A stretch of DNA of 64,000 nucleotides, taken from the NCBI GenBank assembly GCA_046294345.1, contig JBKBJT010000002.1, positions 98,024 to 162,023 on the forward strand. The letters run 5' to 3'. Positions 17,504 through 26,105 of this stretch are shown one piece after another. Position 1 is the first letter of the stretch; every line of letters begins with the position of its first letter. A model generated the notes under the pieces. That model was not told the DNA's origin. It ran no database searches and saw nothing but the letters and a program-made list of their open reading frames with translations. Made by a program: the position numbers and the translations under genes. The DNA comes from Ferrovibrio sp046294345. GTDB lineage: Bacteria > Pseudomonadota > Alphaproteobacteria > Ferrovibrionales > Ferrovibrionaceae.

Positions 17504-18407
17504 TCGGCAATCCGCGCGTACTATGCTGGCGCGTCTTGCCAAGGGCACGACGCTGCCGGTTGTCACGGTGCTGCTGTTCATCCTGGTGCTCTGGTATGCG
17601 GGCGCCGTGAAGCTGAATGCGCCGCTGGTTCAGGACCAGTATGAACGCGCGGGACGCAGCGGCTGGACCTGGAGCGAATTGGTCGGCGATACCATGACCA
17701 TGGAACGGCCGATCCTGCCGGTGCCGCATCAGGTTCTGCGGGAGCTGGATCGTAGCGTGCTTCAGACTGCAATCACCTCGCGGCGTAGTCTGGTTTATCA
17801 CGCCTGGGTCACGCTGGAATCGGCTCTGCTCGGCTTTGCCCTCGGTACGCTGCTCGGGATCGGACTGGCGATCATGATTGTCCATGTCGCCAGCCTGCAG
17901 CGCGCGCTCATGCCCTGGATCATTGCGTCCCAGACCGTGCCGATCCTGGCCATCGCGCCGATGATCGTGGTGGTGCTGGGGTCGCTTGGCCTCGTTGGTC
18001 TGCTGCCGAAGGCGATCATCTCGGCTTATCTGTGTTTCTTCCCGGTTACCATCAGCATGGTAAAGGGACTGACTTCGCCCGAGCCGATCCAGTTGGATCT
18101 GATGCGCACCTATTCGGCTTCCACGGCCCAGACCCTCCGTTATCTGCGGTTGCCGGCTTCGCTGCCTTTCCTGTTTGCTGGTCTGAAGGTGGCCATCTCG
18201 CTGGCCGTGGTCGGCGCCATTGTCGGCGAACTGCCCACCGGTGCTCAGGCCGGACTGGGGGCGCGTCTGCTGGCCGGCTCTTATTACGGCCAGACGGTAC
18301 AGATCTGGTCGGCCCTGATCGTGGCCTCGATATTGGCAGGCGGTTGCGTCGGGCTGATCGGTGGTATCCAGCGTGGACTCAATCGTCGCTTTGGCGGTGC
18401 GGCATGA
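17496..18407 (+). CDS. NitT/TauT-type ABC transporter permease 1
   Basis: This 303-residue inner-membrane protein has one N-terminal hydrophobic segment (about 14-32) and a BPD-type permease domain from about 110 onward. The EAA loop that contacts the ATPase is represented by the segment RTYSASTAQTLRYLRLPASLPF. I use ATG 17496, which overlaps the ATPase stop codon by 8 bases; the longer frame from 17451 would overlap far more. It overlaps permease 2 by 4 bases (ATGA). Two different permeases in one importer imply a heterodimeric membrane core. Confidence 0.88.
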   Translation: MSDRQSARTMLARLAKGTTLPVVTVLLFILVLWYAGAVKLNAPLVQDQYERAGRSGWTWSELVGDTMTMERPILPVPHQVLRELDRSVLQTAITSRRSLVYHAWVTLESALLGFALGTLLGIGLAIMIVHVASLQRALMPWIIASQTVPILAIAPMIVVVLGSLGLVGLLPKAIISAYLCFFPVTISMVKGLTSPEPIQLDLMRTYSASTAQTLRYLRLPASLPFLFAGLKVAISLAVVGAIVGELPTGAQAGLGARLLAGSYYGQTVQIWSALIVASILAGGCVGLIGGIQRGLNRRFGGAA

Positions 18408-19516
18408 CCCGGCGCGACGGCGTACTGGCGATCGGACTGCTCTGCGGCCTGGCAGCGTTGCTCCTGCCTCTCGGAACCACCGGCTGGCTGGTTCAGCCCG
18501 TGGCACTGGCGGCCTGGTTGCTGGCATTGGTCTGCGGTGGATTCATTTTCCTGCGCCCGTTTGGCGCCACCATTGTCGCCACGCTGCTGGTGGCATCCTG
18601 CTTGCTCGGCGCCGTGGCGCTGTATGCCGTCATGGGGGCAGGAGCCAGGGGTGTCGAGGCTGGTGGCCTGTGGCTGGCGCTGCTTGGTCTTGGCCTGCTG
18701 GTCTGGCGCATGCTGGACCGCGTCAGCGTCGTGGTGGCGATGCGGCCGGGCCTGCTGGGGGCGATATTGGCGCCGCTGCTGCTCGGGATATGGCTGCTGT
18801 ATCTGTGGGAAATGGTTGTGGTCGGCTTTACGGTGCCGGCCGTGCTGCTGCCGCCGCCCAGTGCCATCGGGCATGCCATCATGGCCAACCTGCCCACGCT
18901 GGGCATCGATTTCGTGCAGACCTTCATCCGCGCCGTGATCCCTGGTTTCATCATGGGGTCCGCGGCCGGTTTCCTGGTCGGCGTTCTGGTCGACCGTGTG
19001 CCGTTCCTGCAGCGTGGCCTGCTGCCGGTCGGCAATCTGGTCAGCGCGCTGCCGATCATCGGCGTGGCGCCGATCATGGTGATGTGGTTCGGCTTTGATT
19101 GGCAGTCCAAAGCCGCCGTGGTCGTGATCATGACTTTCTTCCCGATGCTGGTGAACACCATCGCCGGGTTGAATGCGCTAGGCCGCATTGAGCGCGACAT
19201 CATGACTACCTATGCTGCCAGCTATCTGCAGACCCTTTTGGCTGCCCGTCTGCCGGCGGCCCTGCCGTTTGTGTTCAATGCGCTGAAGGTAAATGCCACG
19301 CTGGCCCTGATCGGCGCCATTGTGGCCGAGTTCTTCGGTACCCCGATCATGGGCATGGGATTCCGTATCTCCACCGAAGTGGGCCGCATGAACATTCCCA
19401 CTGTCTGGGCCACCATTGCCGTCGCGGCGCTGGCCGGTTCGCTCAGTTACGGCCTGATCGCTCTGATCGAGCGCTGGCTTACCTTCTGGCACCCCTCATT
19501 CCGTAAGACGTCGTAA
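18404..19516 (+). CDS. NitT/TauT-type ABC transporter permease 2 with an extended hydrophobic N-terminus
   Basis: This 370-residue protein has a normal permease domain in its last 220 residues, with the EAA-type segment TTYAASYLQTLLAARLPAALPF. Before it lie about 130 extra, very hydrophobic residues that look like four additional membrane segments (around 8-25, 30-50, 52-75, 85-100). Start ATG 18404 is fixed by the 4-base overlap with permease 1. The extension resembles the small accessory membrane regions seen in some pyrimidine- and thiamine-precursor-type transporters, but its role is unknown. Confidence 0.86.
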   Translation: MTRRDGVLAIGLLCGLAALLLPLGTTGWLVQPVALAAWLLALVCGGFIFLRPFGATIVATLLVASCLLGAVALYAVMGAGARGVEAGGLWLALLGLGLLVWRMLDRVSVVVAMRPGLLGAILAPLLLGIWLLYLWEMVVVGFTVPAVLLPPPSAIGHAIMANLPTLGIDFVQTFIRAVIPGFIMGSAAGFLVGVLVDRVPFLQRGLLPVGNLVSALPIIGVAPIMVMWFGFDWQSKAAVVVIMTFFPMLVNTIAGLNALGRIERDIMTTYAASYLQTLLAARLPAALPFVFNALKVNATLALIGAIVAEFFGTPIMGMGFRISTEVGRMNIPTVWATIAVAALAGSLSYGLIALIERWLTFWHPSFRKTS

Positions 19517-19555
19517 GCGTAAAGCATCGTGCTTCCAACAGGAGAGGAGAATAAA

Positions 19556-20569
19556 ATGAAACAGCGTGCAATTCTGGGTCTCGCCCTCGGCGCGGCCTTT
19601 CTGGCCGCCGCCGGTTCGGCGCAGGCCGCCGACAAGTTCACCATTCAGCTCAAATGGGTGACGCAGGCGCAGTTCGCCGGTTACTACGTCGCCAAGGACA
19701 AGGGCTTCTACAAGGACGTCAATCTCGATGTCACCGTGAAGCCGGGCGGGCCCGATATTGCTCCGCCGCAGGTGATGGCCGCCGGTGGCGCCGATGCCAT
19801 TATCGACTGGATGCCGTCGGCACTGGCCAGTCGCGAGAAGGGCGTGCCGCTGGTCAATGTGTCGCAGACCTTCCAGAAGTCGGGCATGATGCTGACCTGT
19901 TCGAAGGCCAGCGGCGTGACCTCGCCGGATAAATTCCCCGGCCAGACTCTGGGTGTGTGGTTCTACGGCAACGAATATCCGTTCCTGACCTGGATGGCCA
20001 AGCTGGGCATCCCCACCGATGGCAGCCCGAAGGGCGTGAAGGTGCTGAAGCAGGGCTTCAATGTCGACCCGATCATCCAGAAGCAGGCGGCCTGCATCTC
20101 GACCATGACCTATAACGAGTACTGGCAGGTCATCGATGCCGGCTTCAAGCCCGATGACCTCGTGGTGTTCAAATACAGCGAGCAGGGTGTTGGCACGATG
20201 GAAGACGGCATCTATGCCAATGGCGCCAAGCTGGGCGATGCCGCCTATGCCGACCGTCTGGCCCGCTTCGTCGCGGCCTCGAACCGGGGCTGGGATTGGG
20301 CGGTGAAGAACTCGGATGCCGCAGCCAAGATCGTGCTGGACAATGACACCACGGGCGCGCAGACCGAAAAGCATCAGAAGCGCATGATGGGTGAGATCGC
20401 CAAGCTGGTAGAAGGCTCGAAGGTCGGCACTGGCTACCTTGATCCGGCCGATTTCGACCGCACCGTCAATATCCTGCTGTCGGTCAAGTCCGATCCGGTC
20501 ATCACCAAGAAGCCGGAAGGGGCCTGGACGCATGCGATCTACGAGGCGTCGAAGAAATACGCCAAGTAA
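19556..20569 (+). CDS. NMT1/THI5-like periplasmic substrate-binding protein of the pyrimidine-linked ABC importer
   Basis: This 337-residue protein starts with a clear Sec signal peptide ending in AGSAQA-A (cleavage near residue 23). The mature part begins KFTIQLKWVTQAQFAGYYVAK, the usual opening of the NMT1/THI5-like family, which binds pyrimidines, thiamine precursors and related ligands. ATG 19556 has a strong AGGAGAGGAG ribosome site; an upstream ATG at 19529 has none. It is the last gene of the preT operon and is followed by a strong terminator. Family and context support a pyrimidine ligand; this is not proven. Confidence 0.9.
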   Translation: MKQRAILGLALGAAFLAAAGSAQAADKFTIQLKWVTQAQFAGYYVAKDKGFYKDVNLDVTVKPGGPDIAPPQVMAAGGADAIIDWMPSALASREKGVPLVNVSQTFQKSGMMLTCSKASGVTSPDKFPGQTLGVWFYGNEYPFLTWMAKLGIPTDGSPKGVKVLKQGFNVDPIIQKQAACISTMTYNEYWQVIDAGFKPDDLVVFKYSEQGVGTMEDGIYANGAKLGDAAYADRLARFVAASNRGWDWAVKNSDAAAKIVLDNDTTGAQTEKHQKRMMGEIAKLVEGSKVGTGYLDPADFDRTVNILLSVKSDPVITKKPEGAWTHAIYEASKKYAK

Positions 20570-20601
20570 TCTCCCGGCGCGAAGGCGCCGCGAGGATCGG
20601 A

Positions 20602-20637
20602 AACGGCGACGCAGAACCTGCGTCGCCGTTTATTTTT
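20602..20637 (+). terminator. Strong rho-independent terminator after the pyrimidine operon
   Basis: A perfect 12-bp stem AACGGCGACGCA / TGCGTCGCCGTT with loop GAACC is followed by TATTTTT. It lies 32 bases after the binding-protein gene and separates the pyrimidine operon from the SDR gene. Confidence 0.93.
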
Positions 20638-20763
20638 CAGCGGTGGTAAAGACAGTTCGGCATCTGCGCTCAAGCCTCATGAAAAAGGTCTCCTGGCTCT
20701 GGCTTGCCGCCCATCCGGCAGGCTAGGCTCTGCGACATAAGCAGAATTGGGAGCGAACAGACG

Positions 20764-21552
20764 ATGAGCAGTCACAAGGACAAGGTCGCGCTGGTGACCG
20801 GTGCGGCCCGTGGCTTGGGCCTAGCGACCGCGACGAAGTTCCTTGATCAGGGCTGGCGCGTTGCCATGCTTGATATCCTGGGTGACACCCTGCGCGAAGC
20901 GGCAGCGGCGCTTGGCCAGCCCGAGCGGATCCTGGTGCTGGAGGCCGATGTTTCCGATCCGGTCAAAGTCGCAGCAGCGGTGCGCCAGACGCAGGCCCAT
21001 TTCGGCCGCATCGACGCACTGGTCAACAATGCCGGCATCGCCATCTTCAAGCCGATCCTGGAAGTAACGCTGGAAGACTGGAGCAGGGTAATGGCCGTCA
21101 ATCTCACCGGGCCGTTCCTGATGACTCAGGCGGTGGCGCCGCTGATGCGCGACCAGGGCGGTGGCGCGATTGTGAACATCACCTCTATTTCCGGACTGCG
21201 CGCCTCAACCTTGCGGGTTGCCTACGGCACCAGCAAGGCAGGGCTGGCGCATCTCACCAAGCAGCAGGCGGCGGAGCTGGGCGAATACGGCATTCGTGTC
21301 AACGCTATCGCTCCCGGCCCGGTCGACACTGCCATGGCCAAGGCGGTGCACACCCCGGAAATCCGTGCCGATTATCACGACCATATCCCGCTCAACCGTT
21401 ATGGCCTTGAGGCCGAACTGGCCAATGCGATCTGCTTCCTGTGCGGTGATCAGTCCGGCTACATCACCGGCCAGGTGATCGCCGTCGACGGCGGCTTCGA
21501 TTCCACCGGCATCGGGCTGCCGACCCTGCGCGGGCAGCGGAAAAACAGCTAG
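20764..21552 (+). CDS. Short-chain dehydrogenase/reductase (SDR)
   Basis: This 262-residue classical SDR has the cofactor motif TGAARGLG near residues 13-20, the NNAG motif, the catalytic serine in ITSISGLR, and the Y-x3-K pair in YGTSKAG. The C-terminus ends in the ITGQVIAVDGG pattern of oxidoreductases acting on hydroxy/keto groups. ATG 20764 has GGGAG upstream; an earlier ATG at 20704 lacks one. It stands alone on the plus strand between the pyrimidine terminator and the convergent rutE-like gene. A role in reducing malonic semialdehyde is possible given the neighbours but unproven. Confidence 0.88.
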   Translation: MSSHKDKVALVTGAARGLGLATATKFLDQGWRVAMLDILGDTLREAAAALGQPERILVLEADVSDPVKVAAAVRQTQAHFGRIDALVNNAGIAIFKPILEVTLEDWSRVMAVNLTGPFLMTQAVAPLMRDQGGGAIVNITSISGLRASTLRVAYGTSKAGLAHLTKQQAAELGEYGIRVNAIAPGPVDTAMAKAVHTPEIRADYHDHIPLNRYGLEAELANAICFLCGDQSGYITGQVIAVDGGFDSTGIGLPTLRGQRKNS

Positions 21553-21558
21553 GGCAGC

Positions 21559-22146
21559 TTACAGTAGCTGGCAGGCGCGCTCGAAGGCGTGCCGCGGCTG
21601 GCGGCCGAACAGTTTTGATGGATCGCCGTAACCCAGGTTGCACAGGAAATCCACCTGACAGCGGCCATCGGGGAAGAACTCGGCATTCACCTTGGCGGCA
21701 TCGAAGCCGCTCATCGGACCGCAATCAAGCCCCAGCGCGCGGGCGGCAATGATCAGATAGGCCCCCTGCAGGGTCGCGTTGCGTTGTGCCGTGGCCTGGG
21801 CCAGTGGCGCATTGTTGGCAAAGGTCTCGCGCGCTTCCGGCTTGTGCCAGATCTCGGGCATATATTCGTAGAATTTGGTGTCGCGCGCCACGATGGCGGT
21901 CACCGGCGCGGCCATGGTCTTGTCGAGATTCGTGGGCGACAGGGCAGGCGCCAGGCGCTGCTTCGCCTGCTGCGTGCGTAGGAATACCAGCCGCATCGGC
22001 TGGGTGTTCATCGAGGTCGGACCCATCTTCAAGATGTCGTAGAGTTCGTGCAGCAGGTCGTCGGAAACCGGTTTGTCCTGCCAGCCATTCTGCGTGCGGG
22101 CATCGAGAAAAATCTGCTTCAGCGCATCGGCTGCGATCCGGGTCAT
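21559..22146 (-). CDS. rutE: RutE-like nitroreductase-family malonic semialdehyde reductase
   Basis: This 195-residue FMN-dependent protein resembles E. coli RutE throughout: LFLDAR-type opening read here as IFLDARTQNGWQDKPVSD, the GPTSMN motif, the APVTAIVARD block, AAYLI-type helix, the LGLDCGPMSGFD motif and the closing LGYGDPSKLFGR. RutE reduces malonic semialdehyde to 3-hydroxypropionate, detoxifying the aldehyde formed from uracil. In this window beta-alanine from the reductive pathway would give the same aldehyde after transamination. No RutR-type site precedes the gene; it lies 16 bases after a GntR-family gene on the same strand, so it may be controlled by that regulator. Confidence 0.9.
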   Translation of the reverse strand: MTRIAADALKQIFLDARTQNGWQDKPVSDDLLHELYDILKMGPTSMNTQPMRLVFLRTQQAKQRLAPALSPTNLDKTMAAPVTAIVARDTKFYEYMPEIWHKPEARETFANNAPLAQATAQRNATLQGAYLIIAARALGLDCGPMSGFDAAKVNAEFFPDGRCQVDFLCNLGYGDPSKLFGRQPRHAFERACQLL

Positions 22147-22162
22147 GACATTGCTTCTGATG

Positions 22163-22876
22163 TTAGAGGGCGACTGAAGTGCGGACGATGGTGGCGGTCT
22201 TGCGCAGGTGATTTTCCAACGCGGCCACCGCGCGTGGGATATCGCGGTCCATCACCGCGTCGAATATCGCCTTGTGCTCCGCCGGCACATCGCGTTTTTC
22301 GGTCTGCAATGGCACCGACATGCGGCGGTAGCGCTCGCTCTGTTCGTACAGCATCGCACGCATGCGCAGCAGCCAGTCATTGCCACAGGCGCCGACCAGT
22401 TCGGCATGGAAGTCGGCATGCGCCTTCGACCATACATCGCTCAGGTGTTGTTCCCGGCCGGCTTCCGATTGACTCAGACGGGACAGGCGATGCCAGGCGG
22501 CGACCAGCCGGCTTTCCCAGGCGAGGTCGCCGCGCTCGATCGACGTGCGCAGGCAAAGAGTTTCGATGGCGATGCGCGCCTCGGTGATGTCGGCCAGTTC
22601 CTTCGGCGAAACCGGGCTGACCGTGTAGCCGCGCTGCGGCTCCGATACGACCAGGGCCTCCGATTGCAGCATCGAAAGCGCCTCGCGGACCGCGCCCAGG
22701 CTGACATCGAGTTCGCTGGCAAGGGCGGCGATATTCAGCTTCGTTCCGGGCATGAGCCGGCAGGTCAGGATATCGGCGCGGATCTGCGTATAGGCGCGAT
22801 GGGATTTGGTGCCCGTATTGGCCTCCGGCGGCAGGGGCTCGGAAACGGGGGTGTCGGAGCTGTGGATTATTTTCAT
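22163..22876 (-). CDS. GntR-family transcriptional regulator, FCD (FadR-like) subfamily
   Basis: This 237-residue protein has an N-terminal winged helix (IRADILTCRLMPGTKLNIAALASELDVS, then VREALSMLQSEALV) and a C-terminal all-helical FCD ligand domain with the metal-site pattern D-x3-H in HADFHAELV and further histidines near the end. Such regulators bind small carboxylates. It is transcribed away from the VOC/FAH/transport operon, with a 110-base A+T-rich spacer between them, and is followed by the rutE-like gene. It probably controls both directions. Confidence 0.9.
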   Translation of the reverse strand: MKIIHSSDTPVSEPLPPEANTGTKSHRAYTQIRADILTCRLMPGTKLNIAALASELDVSLGAVREALSMLQSEALVVSEPQRGYTVSPVSPKELADITEARIAIETLCLRTSIERGDLAWESRLVAAWHRLSRLSQSEAGREQHLSDVWSKAHADFHAELVGACGNDWLLRMRAMLYEQSERYRRMSVPLQTEKRDVPAEHKAIFDAVMDRDIPRAVAALENHLRKTATIVRTSVAL

Positions 22877-22909
22877 GCGAAAAATATATTGCTAGAGGTT
22901 AAATCTATG

Positions 22910-22918
22910 TGTAAGACA
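22910..22918. promoter_or_regulatory. Possible GntR/FCD operator in the divergent spacer
   Basis: TGTAAGACA is a TGT-N3-ACA palindrome, the short type of site bound by FCD regulators, in the A+T-rich spacer 22877-22986. It could serve the VOC gene (77 bases downstream) and the regulator (34 bases away). The match is short, so confidence is low. Confidence 0.35.
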
Positions 22919-22986
22919 AAAATACAAAAAAGTTTGAACCCTGACAAGGCCGGAGCCGGATCGGGGTAAAGCGGAGGAAATCAGAG

Positions 22987-23949
22987 ATGACCGACCCAAA
23001 GCGGTCCGGCGTGACCGCGATCCATTCCCTTGACCGTTTTGTCTTCAGCGTGCCCGACCTGCGTGTCGCCAAGACCTATTTCACCGATTTTGGGCTCGAT
23101 GTCCGTCAGATGGGTAACCGGCTCGACCTTTACACCTTCGGCCATACCCATCGCTGGGGCTCGATCTACGAAAGCGGCAAGCCAAAGAAACTCGAATACC
23201 TGGCATTGGGTGTTTATGCGGAGGATTACGAGCCGCTGCGCCGGCATCTCGACAAGATCGGCGTGAAAACGGTCGATCCGCATCCACTGGTGGACGAGCA
23301 GGGCTTCTGGCTGCGCGACCCCGACGGCATCACCCTGCAGATCGTTGTGGCCGAGAAATCGTCGCCCAATGAAAAGGGCGCGGCTTTTGGTCCGCTCAAC
23401 ATGAAAAACCCCATCGGCATCGATATCGGCATCAATCGCCGTGCGATGCAGCCGGTGAAGCCGGTGCGGCTTACCCATGCGTTGCTGTTCTGCTCGGATG
23501 TGCCGCGTTCGCTGAAATTCTACAGTGAAGCCCTTGGCATGCGACTGTCGGATCAGTCCGGAGAAGGCATCGCCTTCATGCATGGTGTGCATTCCAGCGA
23601 CCATCACCTGCTTGCCTTTGCCAAATCGGATGGTCCGGGGCTGCATCACACCAGCTGGGTCGTCCGTGGTGTCGATGAGGTCGGCCTTGGCATGGAGCAG
23701 ATGCTGAACAAGGGCTACAAATATGGCTGGGGCGTCGGCCGCCACGTGCTGGGTTCAAACTATTTCTATTACCAGCGGGATCCGTGGGGCAGTTTCACGG
23801 AATATTCCTACGATATCGACTTTGTCGGCGTCGACACTGACTGGCCGGCCCAGGATCACCCCCCGGAGGATTCATTCTATCTCTGGGGGCCGGCCGCACC
23901 CGAAGATTTCGTTACCAACCATGAAACCGCCGCCCGCAAGGCCGGCTGA
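22987..23949 (+). CDS. Two-domain VOC (extradiol dioxygenase-like) protein
   Basis: This 320-residue protein has two vicinal-oxygen-chelate modules, one from about 12 to 125 and one from about 160 to 290. In the second, the residues expected to hold the metal are present: H in RLTHALLFC, H in GLHHTSWVV and E in GSFTEYSYD. That is the pattern of extradiol ring-cleavage dioxygenases. The start follows a GGAGGAAAT ribosome site. It heads an operon with an FAH-family gene and a branched-chain-type importer, so ring cleavage followed by hydrolysis of the product is a sensible reading; the aromatic substrate is unknown. Confidence 0.84.
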   Translation: MTDPKRSGVTAIHSLDRFVFSVPDLRVAKTYFTDFGLDVRQMGNRLDLYTFGHTHRWGSIYESGKPKKLEYLALGVYAEDYEPLRRHLDKIGVKTVDPHPLVDEQGFWLRDPDGITLQIVVAEKSSPNEKGAAFGPLNMKNPIGIDIGINRRAMQPVKPVRLTHALLFCSDVPRSLKFYSEALGMRLSDQSGEGIAFMHGVHSSDHHLLAFAKSDGPGLHHTSWVVRGVDEVGLGMEQMLNKGYKYGWGVGRHVLGSNYFYYQRDPWGSFTEYSYDIDFVGVDTDWPAQDHPPEDSFYLWGPAAPEDFVTNHETAARKAG

Positions 23950-23982
23950 AATTCGCCATAACTGCAAGAGGACAGCCTCCCT

Positions 23983-24837
23983 ATGCGATTGCTGAATTAT
24001 GTGAAGGCGGGCAAACGTGCCCTGGGTGCCCGTAACGGCGATATGATCGTCGATCTTACTGCGGCCGGCCTGCCCGACAGCGTCGATGCCTTGCTGGCAA
24101 TGGGAGCCGATGGTCTGGCCAAGGCGCGAGACGCTGCGGCAAAGGGCGGCGTGACCACGCCTTTTGCGCAGGCCGCGTTGCTGCCGCCTGTGCTGAATCC
24201 TTCAAAGGCGATTGCGGTCGGCCTGAACTACATCGATCATGCCGCCGAAAGCCCCTACAAGGACGCACCGAAATATCCGGTGCTGTTCCATCGTTTTCCA
24301 TCCTCATGGGTTGCCCATAACGAAGCACTGATCAAGCCGAAAGTATCGGATCAGTTCGATTACGAAGCTGAACTGGCCGTGATCATTGGTAAGGCAGGGC
24401 GCTATATCTCGAAGGACAAGGCGCTGGAGCATGTAGTCGGCTACTCGCTGTTCAACGATGGCTCGATCCGCGATTACCAGTTTAAGTCGCATCAGTGGAT
24501 GATCGGCAAGAATTTCGACGCCACGGCATCCTTCGGACCGGAACTGGTGACAGCCGACGAATTGCCGCCGGGTGCGGTCGGCCTGCAGATCCGGGCGAAA
24601 CTGAATGGTCAGGTCATGCAGGATGCCAACACCAAAGATATGATCTTTGATGTGCCGACCCTGGTCAGCACCTGTTCGGAAATCTTCGCTTTGCAGCCGG
24701 GCGATGTGATCATTTCAGGCACGCCGGCTGGGGTGGGTTTCGCCCGCAAGCCGCAGGTTTTCATGAAACAGGGCGATGTGATCGAAGTGGAGGTCGAGAA
24801 GGTGGGCGTTCTGCGCAACACCATCAAAAACGAGTGA
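23983..24837 (+). CDS. Fumarylacetoacetate hydrolase family protein
   Basis: This 284-residue protein belongs to the FAH family (2-oxo-hept-3-ene-dioate hydratase/isomerase, acylpyruvase and related enzymes). The core starts with KAIAVGLNYIDHA, and the metal-binding acidic residues lie in DYEAELAVIIGK; the C-terminal motif GDVIISGTPAGVGFA is present. Together these mark an Mg2+-dependent enzyme acting on beta-diketone or hydroxy-keto acids. It follows the dioxygenase-like gene by 33 bases and precedes the transport genes, consistent with a meta-cleavage type route. It could also act on acylpyruvates. Confidence 0.87.
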   Translation: MRLLNYVKAGKRALGARNGDMIVDLTAAGLPDSVDALLAMGADGLAKARDAAAKGGVTTPFAQAALLPPVLNPSKAIAVGLNYIDHAAESPYKDAPKYPVLFHRFPSSWVAHNEALIKPKVSDQFDYEAELAVIIGKAGRYISKDKALEHVVGYSLFNDGSIRDYQFKSHQWMIGKNFDATASFGPELVTADELPPGAVGLQIRAKLNGQVMQDANTKDMIFDVPTLVSTCSEIFALQPGDVIISGTPAGVGFARKPQVFMKQGDVIEVEVEKVGVLRNTIKNE

Positions 24838-24872
24838 CGCGTCGACGAAAAACCAGCTGAGGGAGGAATAAC

Positions 24873-26078
24873 ATGAAAAGCTTGAAACGCATCGCTGCCC
24901 TGGCAGCGATCGCGGCCGGCAGCCTTGGCCTGATTGCAGGTCCGGCCCAGTCGCAGCAGTCCAATCCCGTGCGTATCGGCAGCACGCTGGCCCTGACAGG
25001 TCCGCTCTCGGCCACCGCGCTGGTGCATAAGCTCACCGGAGAAATCTACGTCGAAGACCTGAACAAGCGCGGCGGCCTGCTTGGGCGCAAGGTGGAGTGG
25101 ATCGTCAAAGACGATCAGTCCAAGCCGGAAGTGGCGCGTACTCTTTATGAGCAGCTCGTCACCGCCGATAAGGTCGACCTGCTCATGGGACCTTATGCGA
25201 CAGGCGCGATCCTGTCGGCAATGGGCGTGGCGCAGCGTTATAATAAAGTGCTGATCCATCACACGATGGGCATCCCGTCGCTGGCCAAATACGACATGCA
25301 TTTTCCGGCCTGGTCGCTGGGCGCCGATCCGGGCGCGACGGTCCCGGCCACAGTGTTCGACGGGCTGGCCTCGCTGCCCAAGCCGCCGAAAACCATCGCA
25401 ATTGTCACCAGCAAATTCCCGTCGCTGCATTTCCTCTCGCTCGGTGCGCGCGAAGTGGCGAAGAAACGCGGCCTGCAGGAAATCCTGTTCCTCGAATGGG
25501 AATTCGGCAACCGCGATTTCGGCCCCATTGCGGCTCGGGTGAAGGATGCCAAGCCGGACGTGGTCTGGATCGGCGATATCGGCCTGGAAGGCAACATGCT
25601 GCTCGAGGCGATGAAGAAGATTGATTACGAGCCGCCGCTGCATGTGCATCTCTATCCGGCACCGGGCCCGCTGGCCGCGGCTCCGGAAGGCAAGAACGCG
25701 CTCTCGCTCACCATTTTCGAAGAGCATCCGCCCTATACCAACGACCCGGTGGCGGCACAGTTCGTGAAGACGTTCAACGAACGGGCCAAGGCGGCAGGAT
25801 TGCCTTACACCAGCGTCGAGACCCAGGCGGCTGCCTCGTTCTCGGCCTGGCAGATCCTTGAGGCTGCGGTCAAGGCCACCAACGGTTTTGATGATCGCAA
25901 GATGGCCGACTGGCTGAAGAAGAGTCAGGTCAAGACCATCCAGGGTACGCTGCGGTTTGATCGCGGCAACAACTTCGGCGACGACCTGATGCGCATGAAA
26001 CAGGTGCAGGACGGTAAGTGGGTGACGGTGTGGCCGAAGGAATGGGCTGCGCCGGGCGCCACCATCCGGACCCAGTAA
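24873..26078 (+). CDS. Branched-chain-type ABC transporter periplasmic binding protein
   Basis: This 401-residue protein has a Sec signal peptide (MKSLKRIAALAAIAAG, cleaved near GPAQSQQ) and then the peripla_BP_6 fold, opening with VRIGSTLALTGPLSATAL and the segment DDQSKPEVARTLYEQLVTADKVDLLMGPY. It is the ligand-binding subunit of the importer encoded just downstream. Proteins of this class bind amino acids, aromatic acids or amides; given the ring-cleavage genes upstream, an aromatic or heterocyclic acid is a fair guess only. Confidence 0.92.
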   Translation: MKSLKRIAALAAIAAGSLGLIAGPAQSQQSNPVRIGSTLALTGPLSATALVHKLTGEIYVEDLNKRGGLLGRKVEWIVKDDQSKPEVARTLYEQLVTADKVDLLMGPYATGAILSAMGVAQRYNKVLIHHTMGIPSLAKYDMHFPAWSLGADPGATVPATVFDGLASLPKPPKTIAIVTSKFPSLHFLSLGAREVAKKRGLQEILFLEWEFGNRDFGPIAARVKDAKPDVVWIGDIGLEGNMLLEAMKKIDYEPPLHVHLYPAPGPLAAAPEGKNALSLTIFEEHPPYTNDPVAAQFVKTFNERAKAAGLPYTSVETQAAASFSAWQILEAAVKATNGFDDRKMADWLKKSQVKTIQGTLRFDRGNNFGDDLMRMKQVQDGKWVTVWPKEWAAPGATIRTQ

Positions 26079-26105
26079 TCCGCCGGACCAAACGAGGCCA
26101 TCCAG

